64,000 nt of DNA from the NCBI GenBank assembly GCA_963969495.1, contig OZ018321.1:131286293-131350292 (forward strand). The letters are read 5' to 3'. The position numbers were made by a program, and so were the translations under genes. Of the stretch, positions 11,104 to 23,563 are shown in pieces; position 1 is the first letter of the stretch, and each line of letters begins with the position of its first letter. The stretch is from Ceratothoa steindachneri (taxonomy: Eukaryota > Arthropoda > Malacostraca > Isopoda > Cymothoidae). Below the pieces are notes generated by a model, which did not search any database, was not told the DNA's origin, and was given only the letters and a program-made list of their open reading frames with translations.

Positions 11104-11556
11104 TCATCATCACTAACTCTATAATTTAAGAATGTGCTTTTTTTGAATATTTGAATAATAATTTCATTTTAGTTTGGTAATGACTTATGCTTTTTTATCA
11201 AAGTTATTCCTAATAATTCTTTTATAATATCACAAAAAAAATGGTGAAGTTCAGAAATAAATATAAGTATCGAAATTTCGTGAATTTTTAAAAACCAAAA
11301 GAATTACAAATGGTGAAATTCAGAAAATTTATTTTTATATATCTTCTTTTATAACTCTATATTTTAGCAACGTGATATTTTGAAAGGGGGGAAATTTAGT
11401 ATAGAGTTCCTTTTTAAAATTATTATAATTGGCGAAGTTCAGAAAATTTATAAAAATTTAACCATGGTTGCTTTTTTTTAGATTTTAAATTTTAATCTTA
11501 GTAGCGAAGCGAAAGCTCCCCCCGTAAGGGAGAGTGGCGAAGCCATTGCCTGGTTT
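11104..11556 (+). repeat. Dispersed repeat R2, copy a (non-coding)
   Basis: This matches 45456-45822 over its whole length at roughly 85% by eye, apart from extra sequence here at about 11415-11490. It starts tcatcatcactaactct and ends gtggcgaagccattgcctggttt. Just before the end is a short C-run/G-run hairpin (ctccccccgtaagggag). No ORF is visible. It could be a MITE, a Helitron-like end or a SINE; I saw no terminal inverted repeats. 11557-13529 shows no assignable gene. Confidence 0.7.
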
Positions 11557-13529
11557 ATATTAAAGTACTAAGGACGAACTTTTAGTCGAAAAATTTGGTC
11601 GAATGAATAGTCAAGAATATTCCAAAATGTTCACCTAATCATTACAGCAGGTTATGACCTTATGAACTTTGTTAGGCAGACATCATTCATTGTCTTCTCC
11701 TGGCGCAGCAAAGTTGTCATCACAGCAAAAACGAAGGAGCTCTCAATTAAATGTAAGAATGCAATTATTAAACTTTACAATCAAGTGTCGATTTACTAAG
11801 CTATATCAAAGTGGATAAATATTCCGTTCAGTATAATTGGTTCTCATATTTTTTTAATAGAAAAAGACTGGAACTTTATGGCGACACGTTTTGAGATCTA
11901 AAAAGAACTTCTTACTGCAGTGACTACGACATCAAAATGAACAACCAGTAATAAGTTGCTCTGCAATAATCTGAAATCCCGACCATCAAGAACACCCTTA
12001 CTTAAAAAAAAACTGACAGATGCGCGCTTAAATTTTCCCCGTACGCCTTCGGAAAGTCTAAATAATCTTGATGTAGAGTTATGGTCAGATGAAACAAAGA
12101 GTGAATTGGAATAATACACATGTACAAATACATTTTCCCTACATAATTTGAATAATTAAATTTTGATGTAGTTCACTTGAAGTTTGGGTGTGTTCATTTC
12201 AAAATACTGCACTTTATCTTAATCCGCATCTTTTGCATGTTTTAATTTATTTGAATATTTGTAAGGTTATAAATAAACAATTTTTTCTGGTTCAAAATAT
12301 TTGTTTTGCCTCACTGTATACTGTATTTGAGGCATCTAAAATGCGCCTTTCTTTGGTTAGCGCCATGACGAGGAACAAAAGAACTGCTGTACCCTGTTTA
12401 ACATAGATACCATTATTAATTCTGAGCTTAAACATCACAAACATGACTTTTTGATAAAGGCAAAGTATTCAGATTGTGGAGTGGAGGCAGTCCCCCTACT
12501 TTCCCTCTTTTCACTTAAGACTCCAATATATATTAAATATCTCTTGATCACGAGCAGAATGTGTGGTTATGTTGTTCATTGGTCCTTTTAAATTTCATTA
12601 TAAATTCCTATATTTATACTCTGTTCCACTAGAGTAAGAACGATTATCATTATTCATTATTATCATAACCACTAGAAGAGTTACAGGACAAGTTAATAAA
12701 TCAAGAGAGTAGTGTTACCCTCCACATTGTGAGGTCACCCTACTCGTCGGGAACGGGCTCCGATCCTTGGAGCTTTTTCATTCTTCCTCCAATTCATCTT
12801 ACATGTGCGAAAAACGGTGTTCAACTCCTCTTTTTGTGAGAATTAAAATATAATTAAATCATGTTGCAGTGATAGCATGTCAATTTTTACCTACCTATCA
12901 AGAGGGAAGTTCTGGGTTTGATGTATTAAAGTGATTACGAATGAGAAGAAAAACTGAGGGTAGTCAAGTGTAACTTAAATCCCGTGATATCTCGGACGTC
13001 CACAACAAAATGTCGACCTGTAATGATATTCGAATTTCCCACGCAGCATTTCTCACTGCAGCTTGCAAAAATATAACTTTCTTTCCGTCATTACCACTCA
13101 ACTCACGACTTTGAAGAATCCACAGGTAGCCATCGTCATGGACAACCACACTGAAGTGACTATGGCAAGTTCGACATTAGCAATTTCTCTGCTTAAATTT
13201 TAAACCCCTTCACCTCAATCTTGGTTAATCAGGTTGAATTAATCTTTTCACTGAAAATAATAACAATTAAGTATAAGAAAATGAAGTCATTAGCTAGAGT
13301 TTTGACATATCCAGTCATTGATGCCTTATCATCTTTGTTGAATCAGTCAAATAACCTAACGTACCAAATTTTAAAAGCCGCCATACGGATCGTTTCATTT
13401 TTACGACAGCCCCAAAGTTGGAACATTTAAATCATTCATCTGAATTGTCTTATCTTCTTCCTTGAAAGCTTTAGGAGAAGTTAAGGGACACCCTCACTTA
13501 CAACATCTGTCCTGACTTCCTGACGGAAA

Positions 13530-13925
13530 TATTTGTCTGTCGCCTGCATCCCTACATTCAAGAGACCCTCGAGATTTTATCTTCCGATACTCCATTGAAC
13601 AATTAGCGACCGCTGCTGCCCAAGCCTAGAGCTAGCGCTTGAAATCGAGGGTGACCTCTGTCCAAACGACCCTCTTCAACAGTTACGAGAGCAAATGGAA
13701 GCGGCGTTGGTCTCCATCAAAGAGGAGCTCAACATTATGCCACGCAAGATCTTGAAGATGAAGAGATCTAGCAGCCCTCTCAAAGGGGGTTGCTCTACAT
13801 TATGTTCGCGCAACTCTCCTGCTCTTGAGGACATAGTTTGGTGGTATCGCCGTCAATTTTGCAATCAGTCACAACGCTGTTTTCCGGTATGCCAAAATAA
13901 CTTGGAGGGAAACTCTAAATGAGAA
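13530..13925 (+). pseudogene. Ty3/Gypsy gag C-terminal fragment (Gypsy D)
   Basis: Frames read SIEQLATAAAQA (~13594), EQMEAALVSIKEELN (a helical, charged stretch, ~13690) and VWWYRRQFCNQSQRCFPVCQ (~13838). The last resembles the C-terminal signature CxYHxxFGxxxxxCxxPC seen in gag of many arthropod Gypsy elements. Frames shift and stop. The matching RT/RNase H fragment lies downstream at 15545-16608, beyond the inserted mariner, so these are probably parts of one decayed plus-strand element. Confidence 0.5.
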
Positions 13926-14568
13926 CAGCTTTGAATGATCCCCCATGCGGACATTTGGTGAGCGGAATCTATATCTTTCGTTAAGGTTAAGACGAAATCT
14001 CCAGTAGTAGAAATTTTTAGTATGAGATATTAAGTGTGAAATTTTTGGCACTGATTTTTTTATCTCATCCCTATTCTATTAGATTTAAAGCGTACGTGTT
14101 TTGTAGACAGAACAACTAATTTATCAATAGGGGCTGTTGATAAAAGTACATTATCTCCTTCACTCTCCTATTTAATTTCAAGTGATTCACTGGTGTATCA
14201 GTTGCTCAAAAAGCAGATTCAGTTCATATAAACCAAATAATTAGTGTGATCGTAAATAAATCCTGACAGTGTTTCCTTATTACCATCCTTACCATATTTA
14301 CGCAAGTTTGGTAGATCTGGTTCAGAATTCAGATAGCAACTATTGCTTCAATTGTGACTTCGGACGAATAAACGCAATCACATTCCGTGCTAAATACTCC
14401 CTGCTTTATTTAACTGACTTCACTGCAACATTGCAAGGTTGCAAAAAAATACTCGAAGAGAGATCTTAAAGATGCATTTTTCAGGTTCCAATGCATCTAT
14501 TATCCATAAAGAAATATGGAACTATAACGTCCATGGAGCTTTTTGACTGGCGGGTTCCCCAAAAAGGG

Positions 14569-15501
14569 ACGAGGGGTGGTCATTAAGTTTTGCAATTCGG
14601 ATATAAGGAAACGAGATATGAAGAAAAGTGTTTTATTATTTTTCAATATAACTACCCTCGACTTCACTGCACTTGCGCCACTTGTCCCTGAGGCTTCGAA
14701 TTCCTGACAACCACAAATCTCCCGACTGCTGTTCAATCCACTCCTGGACGGCGAGCTGGACATCTTCATCGTCCCAAAACCGGCGTCCACGCAGTGCAGC
14801 CTTGAGCTGGTGAAATAAAAAGTAGTCGCTAGGGGCCAAATCGGGACTGTAAGGGGGATGGTTGAGTTCCTCGAATCCGCACTCGCGCAGGGCAGCTTGT
14901 GCCATTCTGACCTTGTGGAATTTGACGACGTTGAATTCGTCATGGGGCGTGAGGTTTCTAGAAACCCAACGGGCAGAGACCTTGGTCATGGCCAAATTGT
15001 CGTCGATGATGTTGATAACACTTGCATGGGATATTCCAAGTTATGGCTCGATTTCTTCGACCTTCACCCGTCGATTTTCGAGGATCATCCTCTCCACACG
15101 GGCCACATTGTCCTCGTTAGTCATGTCTGACGGGCGTCCTGGACGGGGGTCATCTTCAAGGGACTCACAACCATGCCGGACTCCTTATTCCAGCGAGCAA
15201 TGGTTGCATAGGAAGGGGTGGTGTCGTTGTACACTGCAACCATGCGTTCATGGATCTCTTTTGCATTCTTTCCTTCCTTGGTCAAAGATTTGATCACTAC
15301 GCGGTGTTCAACCTTCTCCATTGTTGAAAAATTTGTGACTGACGATCTGCGATCAGCTACTGCTTCTTAAATAGACAAGGCAGGAGCGTGTGGCTGCTGG
15401 TCCTGGCTTGTCATAACTTGTCCTCACACCCCCACAAACAGCCATCCTCCTTCCTCTGTTTTGCCCTACCGATTCGCAAAACGTATTGACCGCCCCTCGT
15501 A
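14569..15501 (-). mobile_element. mariner element with internal deletion (non-autonomous)
   Basis: Inverted termini lie at 14569-14600 (acgaggggtggtcattaag...) and 15469-15501 (reverse complement tacgaggggcggtcaatacg...), about 32 bp with few mismatches. The minus strand encodes a transposase start, EKVEHRVVIKSLTKEGKNAK (15321 down), then a frameshift, then TKVSARWVSRNLTPHDE joined directly to MAQAALRECGFEELNHPPY and SPDLAPSDYFLF. Only the last acidic residue of the DD34D triad remains. The central region with the first two Asp residues is deleted, so the 933-bp copy is shorter than the ~1.3 kb typical of mariner. It sits inside a decayed Gypsy. Confidence 0.85.
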
Positions 15502-15544
15502 TGTGTAATTCCTCCCAAATTTTTTAGCGTTTTTTTTAATCATA

Positions 15545-16608
15545 TTCTAGTTGATTTAAGCTTCGTTTTCGCCTAAACTGATGATTTGCTCATTGCAAGC
15601 GAAAACAAAGCTCAACATCAGCAAAATTTGGAGTTGGTCTTTGCAATGTTGATATTCCACGGTTTGCCAATTATATTAGCAAGTGCATTTTTTTCGGTAG
15701 ATTTAATCAACATTTTAAGCCATAAAGTTAGTTCCTAAGGGATATCCTCAGGTAAGACTAAGATTGCAACGATTAGGGATTGTGATATGCTCACTACATT
15801 ACATGAGTTACATAGGTTTCTTGGCTTAGTCAATTTCTCTCAAAGAATCATAAAACATCCCGTCATTTCTCTCATTCCTCTCAGAAGGTTGTTGGACAAG
15901 GCCAACAGATCTAAGTCGCGTGCACTCAATAATTTCAATCATTTTGCCAAAAAAAGAAGATTTATTTAAAAAAAGTATTATAAATTCAAAAACATATTAT
16001 CTGACCTTACGACCTTCAAAACTTTCCAAAACTCATCAAAAAGTGAGATGGTTACCATCGCACCGACCGAAAGACGGACCGACATAGAAATTTATAGTCT
16101 CGTCCACGCAGACCATTTAAACTTTACAATAGAATGAAAAGGCCCAATCTTCCTTCAACGATAGAAATGATACTAGAGAGTTACTCCTGCTTCAACCTCA
16201 AAGGGACTGCCCATTGTGTCTCATCACCGACGCAGCCGATTTAGCGGTGAGATCGGCCCTACAGCAACTTTCTAATGGGCAATGGGAAACACTGGAATAT
16301 TTAGTGACATTTAACGTTACTGAATTAAAATATTCTACGTTCAATAAGGAATTAACCACTATAGCTCTTGCAATTATTAACCAATATAGCTCTTGCAATT
16401 AACCACTTTCACCATTTCTTAGAAAGTACCGGTTTTCATGCCTTGACCGATTGCAAGTCAATAATTTGAGCTGCCAACTCACTCACAACAAAAACACTCT
16501 GAGTGAAGCTCGTGCTTTCGAACTCATTTAGTACACTAATGACATTAAGCACATAGCCCGGAAAGCAAATCCTAGTGATACTCTTTCCAGGGCACCCATC
16601 AAGGGGTG
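15545..16608 (+). pseudogene. Ty3/Gypsy reverse transcriptase and RNase H fragment (Gypsy D)
   Basis: The RT palm motif reads FVFA*TDDLLIASENKAQHQ (~15565), a degraded Y[IV]DD box, followed by NLELVFAMLIFHGLP and then TTLHELHRFLGLVNFSQRII (~15785), the thumb/connection motif. RNase H follows: LITDAADLAVRSALQQL (~16215), LKYSTFNKELTTIALAI (~16323), LTDCKS and HIARKANPSDTLSRAPI (~16545-16600). Motif spacing fits a classical Gypsy with RT before RNase H. 15990-16130 is foreign satellite-like sequence, so the fragment is itself interrupted. It ends abruptly against the SINE at 16612. Confidence 0.8.
16005..16125 (+). repeat. Short copy of the higher-order satellite (R1 boundary plus linker) inside Gypsy D
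   Basis: The stretch cttacgaccttcaaaacttt, followed by accgaccgaaagacggaccgacatag and tttatagtc, matches the start of an R1 array and its linker at 35119-35575 and 36310-36545. The internal ~125-bp units are missing. It splits the RT and RNase H coding blocks of Gypsy D. Confidence 0.5.
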
Positions 16609-16611
16609 CTT

Positions 16612-16856
16612 GAGGATGGTGGCTCAGGTCGATTAGAGTCGTGGTCACAAGAGCGATGTACTCTTGAGGGCACAGGTTCGAATCCTACCTTTATTTATTT
16701 TCATATAACGGTTAAAATTAATTTTCACTATTTTTCTCCGTCTCTATATCTCACATTTTCTTTCTTAAGCTTTCAATGGTCGTCTTCCTTAGTGTCGTGA
16801 TGCCAATTTTCATTCCTTTAAATGCATCCTTTATATCACGTGTCATGTGATTTAAG

Positions 16857-16942
<86 letters not shown>
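16612..16942 (+). mobile_element. tRNA-headed SINE, copy 2, ending in a (TA)n tract
   Basis: The head at 16618-16690 has an A-box-like tggctcaggtcgattagagtc and a good B-box (ggttcgaatcc). A T-rich body with ctccgtctctatatctcac follows, then tcacgtgtcatgtg and a (TA)n tract at 16862-16942. The same plan as 10588-10940 supports one family. The far side of the same TA tract is the 3' end of a Penelope-like element. Confidence 0.6.
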
Positions 16943-16946
<4 letters not shown>

Positions 16947-18175
16947 GACTATGCATATACACCCACAAAGAAAAAGTGAAAAACAATTCCGAGCGCTTTC
17001 GTCTTTATTCTTAAAGACCTTTTCAAGGAATGAACAGCAGCCAGGAGGGAGACATACATTGCCTTAAATAGTGGAAGGGGGAATTAGACTACCCACTTCT
17101 GAACCTTAATCAGGAGGTACAAAATCCTGAAACAACTTTATTTGAGATTTTATGTATGTAGTGATAATGGGGTCTAGCGTCAACAAACCAGGGCTATGAT
17201 TGTAATTTGGGAACGCGTTAATTCTCATATATTTCTCGAAATATAATTACCGCATTTTGTGATTGGTTTGGCACTGTTCCAGGTAATGCTATAGTTAAGA
17301 TTGTACATATGTATAAAAAGCGCAGATTGTTCACTGTGATTACGTACATTGGCTCGATGTTGCTTAACCCGAACATCTAGTTCTTTCCCGGTTTGTCCAT
17401 AATAACATTTTTGGCAGTTGTTGCAGCCTATCGAATAAACAATGCCAGGTCGGGAAGTTGGATTTTTGATAAGGATGCGATAAATTGTAGTCTCCTAGTT
17501 AAAAATAACATTTATGTTTAGAGGCCTAAGTAAACGAGGTAATTTAATGAAAATATGGTTATAAGGTAAAACTAATAAGTTTTTGGCCTGAAACTTAGGG
17601 ATATTAACATTAGTTTGATAATAGGAACGCCTGGCGAATTTATAACAATTGTGAGAAAGTACAAAAGGTAGCATAAATTTATTCCTATTTTATATATTCT
17701 ATCGACTTATTTGTCTAGGTATTCTGGTGAGACAATTCTATGGGTGCGCAAAAACATAGAAGAGAGAACACTTTGTTTGATGTTATTATGGTGGTAATAA
17801 CAAAAGTGTATAAAAGAGTCTATGTCTGTGGGTTTTCTATTTATTTCATATTTGAAACAATGGTTTGTCCGATGAATAAGAATACTAGGAAAGGAAGTGT
17901 GCAATCTTTTTCAACTTCTAAAGTAAATTTAATCGAGAGCACTAAGATGTTAATTTTAGTAAGAAATGTATTGATATTTAAATTATTTGGCCCAAGGCAA
18001 AGAATGTCATCAACATATCGCATCCAGGCTATAGGGGTTTCATCAGTTTGGAGAAATATTCTAGATTCAAAGAGGCTTTGCAAAGTACTTCAAGGTTTCA
18101 GAATGCACTATCAGAAGAGTAGGGCTGAGGTGAATTCCCTTCTTTTCACCACTCTCCGTTTCCTCTCTAATTGAA
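16943..18175 (-). mobile_element. Penelope-like element PLE-D, 5'-truncated, RT and GIY-YIG remnants
   Basis: On the minus strand an RT end is seen: TDETPIAWMRYVDDILCL (~18045-17990) keeps a YVDD box. A frameshifted GIY-YIG endonuclease follows, with the block ELDVRVKQHRANVRNHSEQS (~17370-17310). Penelope-like elements encode one protein with RT followed by GIY-YIG. The 3' flank contains a gaaagcgctcggaattg-type segment (~17005-16985) and ends at the TA tract. Stops are frequent, so it is dead. It differs in sequence from PLE-A/B/C at 52-60 kb. Confidence 0.75.
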
Positions 18176-21100
18176 TGCCCAAAATACTCTTTAAACCACA
18201 CATGCAACATGGAAATAAGTTCAGGACTGTATTACTTGCTAGATTTGGTGATATATAGTACAAATAATCAATTCCGCACATAAACACATCTACACATTAA
18301 CATCAACTGAAAATATCAAGGTTCCAATACTATATGAACGTAGATTCCAAAAGAGGGTTGTACGGCGTATATTGTGTGCCCGCGAACACATTATTATTAA
18401 TTAAACCTGAATTCCGAGGCCAATAAGAGCTTATCCATCCACCCCTAAAAATAATGAAGAAATGTTTTCAAAGAAAGTGGCTAAGTTAGGATAGGAGAAA
18501 ATTCATGGAAAGTACATATCGTAGTTTTTTCACGTGCATTCTTCATCCGGCGTCCCGGATATATGATATATGATGACAATTCATGTCATCATATATGCTT
18601 CTGTTTTGAGTTTAACCATGATTTCTTCCATATATTTTGTCCTAATTTTAATTATTGCCATTTGTTTTCATAAAAAAAAATCAATTAATGTCATTAACTG
18701 AGCCTTAATACTTCTTTAATATATTTCTTTCGAATACCGGAAGATTTGAGAAAAGCTGAGAAAGACCCTTTACTATTGGTTAAACGAAATGTACCGAACA
18801 CAAATCGGCCATGTTTTGAACCGAGGCATCTTGTTTGTGATCTCGGATGATGGGCGCATTACCCAGAAACAAGTTGCCATTCTCCTACGCTCCTGCGTTA
18901 CGGGTCACTTTTCGGATGTTCATTCACAGGGACCGTGATTAATTGTCGAAAATTGACGTAAAACGAAACGTTTCGGAAACGGGTTTAAAGAAGTGTCGCA
19001 GAATTACTCTGGTCATTGTTGTACCTTAGACGGAGATTAATTGTTGTCTGCTGTGCTGGAAGAGAGCGGAAAAAACACGTTTATATTACACACTCACGCG
19101 GTACCTACCCCTTTTCTCTCGGAACTGTGCGACTTGTCTGTATGCCTGTTTAAGTGTATTTCCCTCTACTCCTCTACTTTGTCTCTCCATGCTCGGCGTT
19201 GGGGGATATATTTACCCCTTACACTAAGACTCTAAGTGAATTTTCTCTTCGTTGCGCGTCCTCCTGGTTTCATTTATATCCAACAAGTTATGAAACTGTT
19301 GTTTTTGTTGCAATGATTGCTCTATGAACTCTGGTCCCTCCGACCGCTTTGCAGATTAAGGAAAAAAGCCTTTGATCCAATAACAGCCTGCGTTCTAGGC
19401 TTCCGTCAACCTTACCATAATTAAGTAGGGCCTCAGATTATTTGATTCTGTCCTAGGGACCACGTTAGAGTGGAGCGGACCTGTTGAATGGTATAGAAAT
19501 TTTATAGCACTCCCTTATGCGAGTGGTCCTGCAACAGTAAGAAAGTTGGGGTTCTCTTAAAATTGAGTCTTTATAAATAAACTAGACTTAGGTATCGGAG
19601 GCTTCCGCTTACTCTCCCACACATGTTGCTTCTAGCAAATGAATGTACGCTTCCGTTCACTTTAAAAAGCTCTATTTGCGCTAACACATACTTTATACTG
19701 AAGACACGTCTATCTAAATACATTTTACACCATACCAATGTGTTGCAGTCGCAAACAACTGAGATGAATACAATAAATACACCATAAGGTTCTAAACATT
19801 TCATATTCACTCTAAAACTCCCTACATCACACTCTTCCCCATCAGTACAAGAAAATGAATCGGATGATAAATTATGAGGATGTTTCTGACCTTGTCATCT
19901 TTCCAAATTTGCCTCCACATGTATAGACTTCTGGCTCTCCCCCCAGACATCGAAGCTTTGTTGATCCTCAATTCTCTTTTATAACAATATTAGGAACTAG
20001 GACGTAACCTTTGATAGTCAAATTTGCTCAAAGCTCATTTTAATCATGTTTCCTCAAAGTTTCGTCCAAAAGCTTCGCCGATTCTGGTTAGATTATGATT
20101 ATGGAAATTCCGAGAACTCCAACTACGCTTAAATTTCTGCCTGCCATGACAAATGCAACTCCTTTCTTGCTGAATCTCCTTCTTCCACTACGGCAACATC
20201 AACTTATTCAAGCCTTTAAAAAAAATGGCTTTTCTAATATAAAATTAGACTCAATATATTTGACAGAGACAACCGAGTGGCCACTAGAAATAACGAGTTG
20301 AAACTAGTAAACAAAGGCTTTAGCAATCAAATAGCGCAACTTCTTTCTTTTCTTATAAAATAACACAAATTTGAAATGCCTTGCCGAGGAATGTACTTGC
20401 AAGCACTAGAGGAGATATGTTCAAAAATAGAATCGATAAATAATTCCTTAACCTTTTCTTTCCCTATGTTGACCATATTTAAATGCTCTACTCCTACGTG
20501 TAATAGGTTTTTTTTTCTGAAATTCGCTTTCAACTATTGTAGGAATTTTTCCTTTAGAAATTTTTATATTAGTGAACTGTAGGTCAAATTTAGGTCAGAT
20601 CTTTACAATTAATTTATATTATTTCTTATAAGGATAAAAACCTTTATATATAATAAAATGTTTTATTTTATCTTCATTAAATTCATTAAAAATCATGTTT
20701 TTCCTTTGAACCCTAAATTTTGAAAGAAATAGGCACTTAACAACTAAAAAACACTGTGGTTAATCAAAGTAATTGTAAAATAGACTATAAAGAGTAAAAC
20801 TACCATAAAACAATAAGTAAACTATCACAACAAAATAATATATGTATTTTTACTTTTTCACAAAATCAAGCAAAATGATTTTATAGTAGTTAGACCTGCA
20901 AGTGCTGATGTTTCTAGCTTCGTTAGCATTACTAGTACGTGATATGGCCAATAGAAATCATCTCTTGAAAAGCGACTCAAAATGTTATAATGGGTCAGAC
21001 GCACATATGCGCCTCAACACAGGAAAAGGGTTAGAGTATGACCTTTCCTAAATTTGAGTGGGAAACTAATTTCTCTATCCATCTCTCCTCCTTTACCTAT

Positions 21101-23059
21101 CCTTCACCTCTGTCTTCCATCCTTTCTCCTCTTTTTTTTAGCTAAACCTGAGTGAATCTTTGGGGTTTTGCTAGCTTGTAAGTTTGTAAATGAATAAGCA
21201 GCCTTCTTAAGTTCTGAATGCGTTTAAGGTTCGTTTTATCTACAGTATTTTAAATATCGTTGCTACTTCCTGTGTTCTTCATTGAACCTCTCCTAGACCA
21301 GTGAAAGCCTCAAGTTCTGTCTATGCCGTTTTGTTGAGTGTTTTTTATAGTCGTTTGTGCTATATAAGTGACCGTGACATCTCAAGCTGTTTTCCTGGCA
21401 GCTGGAATGAACTGCCTGCTCTTATACACTCTTATCCACGACTTGGCGTTCTTAGAGAGCTCATAAGACATGTCTTTGGAAAGCTCTTTATAAATTTAAT
21501 CAGCTACTTTTACTTATTCTTCTTAATATTTTGATTATAAAAGTAAAATAAATAAATTTATTACATTTTTGGATTCGATAAATAAATTTAAAGTGTGTGG
21601 TTTCATTTAGTGCTACCAAATAATAGCCTCAAGAATTATATTTTTTATACAGGAAAAAATTAGAGACCAGGGAAGACCCTAAATTTACTTTAAGGTCTGT
21701 CGAGGAAATGAAAATAAGGAGAGGAAAGATAAGAACAGACCAAAGGTGTAAACAAAAAAGGAATATAATTTGAATATCAGTTAATGCACTACTTATTCTT
21801 AATAGTAATTTATAGATATGATTTATTAGGTCTATCCTCAAACATAATGACTGGGCCATTTCAACGACTTGTGACGGGAGAGCAGTTCACATTTGAGTAA
21901 TTTTATAAGAGAAGAAATTCTGTGCTTTCCTAAAATTCTTTTTTGTTAATAAGCATTAAATCCTTATTTGTAGGAGCTGGTCTGTTATCTAACGCTAATG
22001 GCAACTCAAAGTTTCGTAAAAAATTGCCGATTTTTAAAATTCATTTTGTCAGGCCAAACACACATTTAATGTAAGTGTTCGTGGCTTAATAAATTGGATT
22101 TTGATAGTTCATGTGAAAATTTAGGCCTATTTAATGAAGAAAATAACGTAAATTTGATTTCCTTTTGTTTAGTGATGCATAAGATTTAATGTTAGGTCTC
22201 TTTTCTGAGGAAATCAAAGTATACTTTGTATATTAATGAAAAAAAAAACTATATTACGATGATTTCTCAGCTCTTTTAGGTGGTTGTTGTTTTTCATTTA
22301 CCCTGAAAGTTCAGGTTGGTATTTTGCTTTACTTTGTAGGTACGAGTAGATGTTATGGTGGAAGAGAGAAGGTGGAAATCTCACCCCCTTCCCCTTTACA
22401 CCTCGAAAGTTGTTGCAGTTAAGAAAATATTAGCCATAACCAACATGGCCAACTTCCCGTAAAAATATGTTAGTAGATGGACGGAAGAAAAGTGGTTGAG
22501 TTGGGGGAAGCGAAAACGCAGGGTAAGTAAATCGCCTGAGAGTTTGAAAGAGATAATTTGGTTGGCTGGGAGAAGGGAAGCGCAACTCTCCAAAACATGA
22601 TAAACCTTCGAAATAAAGTTAGATGCCCTCCTATGTGTTTGAGGCCAGGGAAGTATAGATCCGTTGTCAGCCCCTGGGATCTATACCTTCCACTCATTTC
22701 CAATTCCACCAATTTCTTTACCACATCCCTCTACAACCTCTACAATCGATACTCTCATCGGTTTATGGTTCAGGATTCAAGGTAAATATTAAAAACTTTC
22801 ATAATAATAATATTAGTGAAAATAATAATTATAAAAATATAAATAATAATAGTAATTCCATTTCATGATTTTGATTAACTCTTTGTAGTCTGTAAATAAA
22901 ATTATTGGCTGTGGTTAAGAGGCGTCATGACGTGTGTTTTGTGTGACAGGTTTTGAAAGTATTCGTTAAAAGATTCCTATTGTAAAACGTTGCCATGGCA
23001 ATCTTAAATAACAGTTAGATTCTAAACTGTCCAGGTTGTTTGTGTTTTGTGAGGTTGTT
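18176..23059. other. Unassigned region without recognisable gene
   Basis: No open frame exceeds about 80 codons and none resembles a family I know. 18800-19250 is GC-richer than its surroundings, but I see no coding motif. The rest is AT-rich with short A/T runs. Host introns or very old elements are possible. Confidence 0.4.
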
Positions 23060-23069
23060 AGAAAGCAAA

Positions 23070-23280
23070 CACACACACTCTCTCTCTGTCAATCTCTCTC
23101 TTTCTGTCTGGACTATTTTTCTCTCTGTCTGTCTGTCTCTCTTCCTTTCCTCTGCCTCTCCCTCCCTCTCTTTTTCTCTCTCTCTTTTTCTCTGTCCTTT
23201 CTTCTCTCTATATATATCTTTGTCTCTCTCTCTCTCTGCCTCTGTCTCTCTCTCTCTCTATATATATATTTCTTTCTCCG
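23070..23280. repeat. Pyrimidine-rich microsatellite (TCTC/TCTG)n
   Basis: About 210 bp of CT-rich simple sequence with TCTCTC, TCTGTC and short TATA patches. The Ser/Leu-rich open frames here are artefacts of the repeat. Confidence 0.9.
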
Positions 23281-23293
23281 TTTGTAACATAAC

Positions 23294-23563
23294 GTTTACA
23301 AACAGTTTAAAAGTTCCAATGATCTCCTCTTTCATCCGGCTAAACCACTTCGACAAGATAGCAATTTGAGGCCCCACAAATCCCGCTAACATCCCTGCAT
23401 TTGCGTTATTCCTTGAACTGTGTATAATTTTCCCAAGCACGAGGTTCATAAGTCCACAGAACGCTGGGGCTGAGCACTTTGTGATCGCTATTTCGGTGTT
23501 AAATGAGAAATTCCCCCATAAAGAATCCATTAGCGCCCCGCGAAGTCCAATTCTCTTCGACTA
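23294..23563 (-). other. Candidate host exon (unidentified protein segment)
   Basis: The minus strand has about 90 codons without stops between a possible acceptor (ctgagtag) near 23563 and a possible donor (ttt|gtaaac) near 23295. The reading includes MDSLWGNFSFNTEIAITKCS and then AGMLAGFVGPQIAILSKWFS, with mixed hydrophobic and charged residues, less biased than most frames nearby. I do not recognise the family and saw no neighbouring exon. It could be chance or an unknown element fragment. 23564-24499 shows nothing else I can name. Confidence 0.2.

Noticed and set aside
16618..16690. Functional tRNA gene
   Set aside because: A and B boxes are present, but no clean acceptor stem or anticodon arm can be formed. 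The T-rich body and TA tail fit a SINE.
21301..21534. 77-codon frame with FPGSWNELP as a LINE C-terminus
   Set aside because: The resemblance to the SxxLWNSLP motif near RT termini is too short, and no RT blocks lie upstream.
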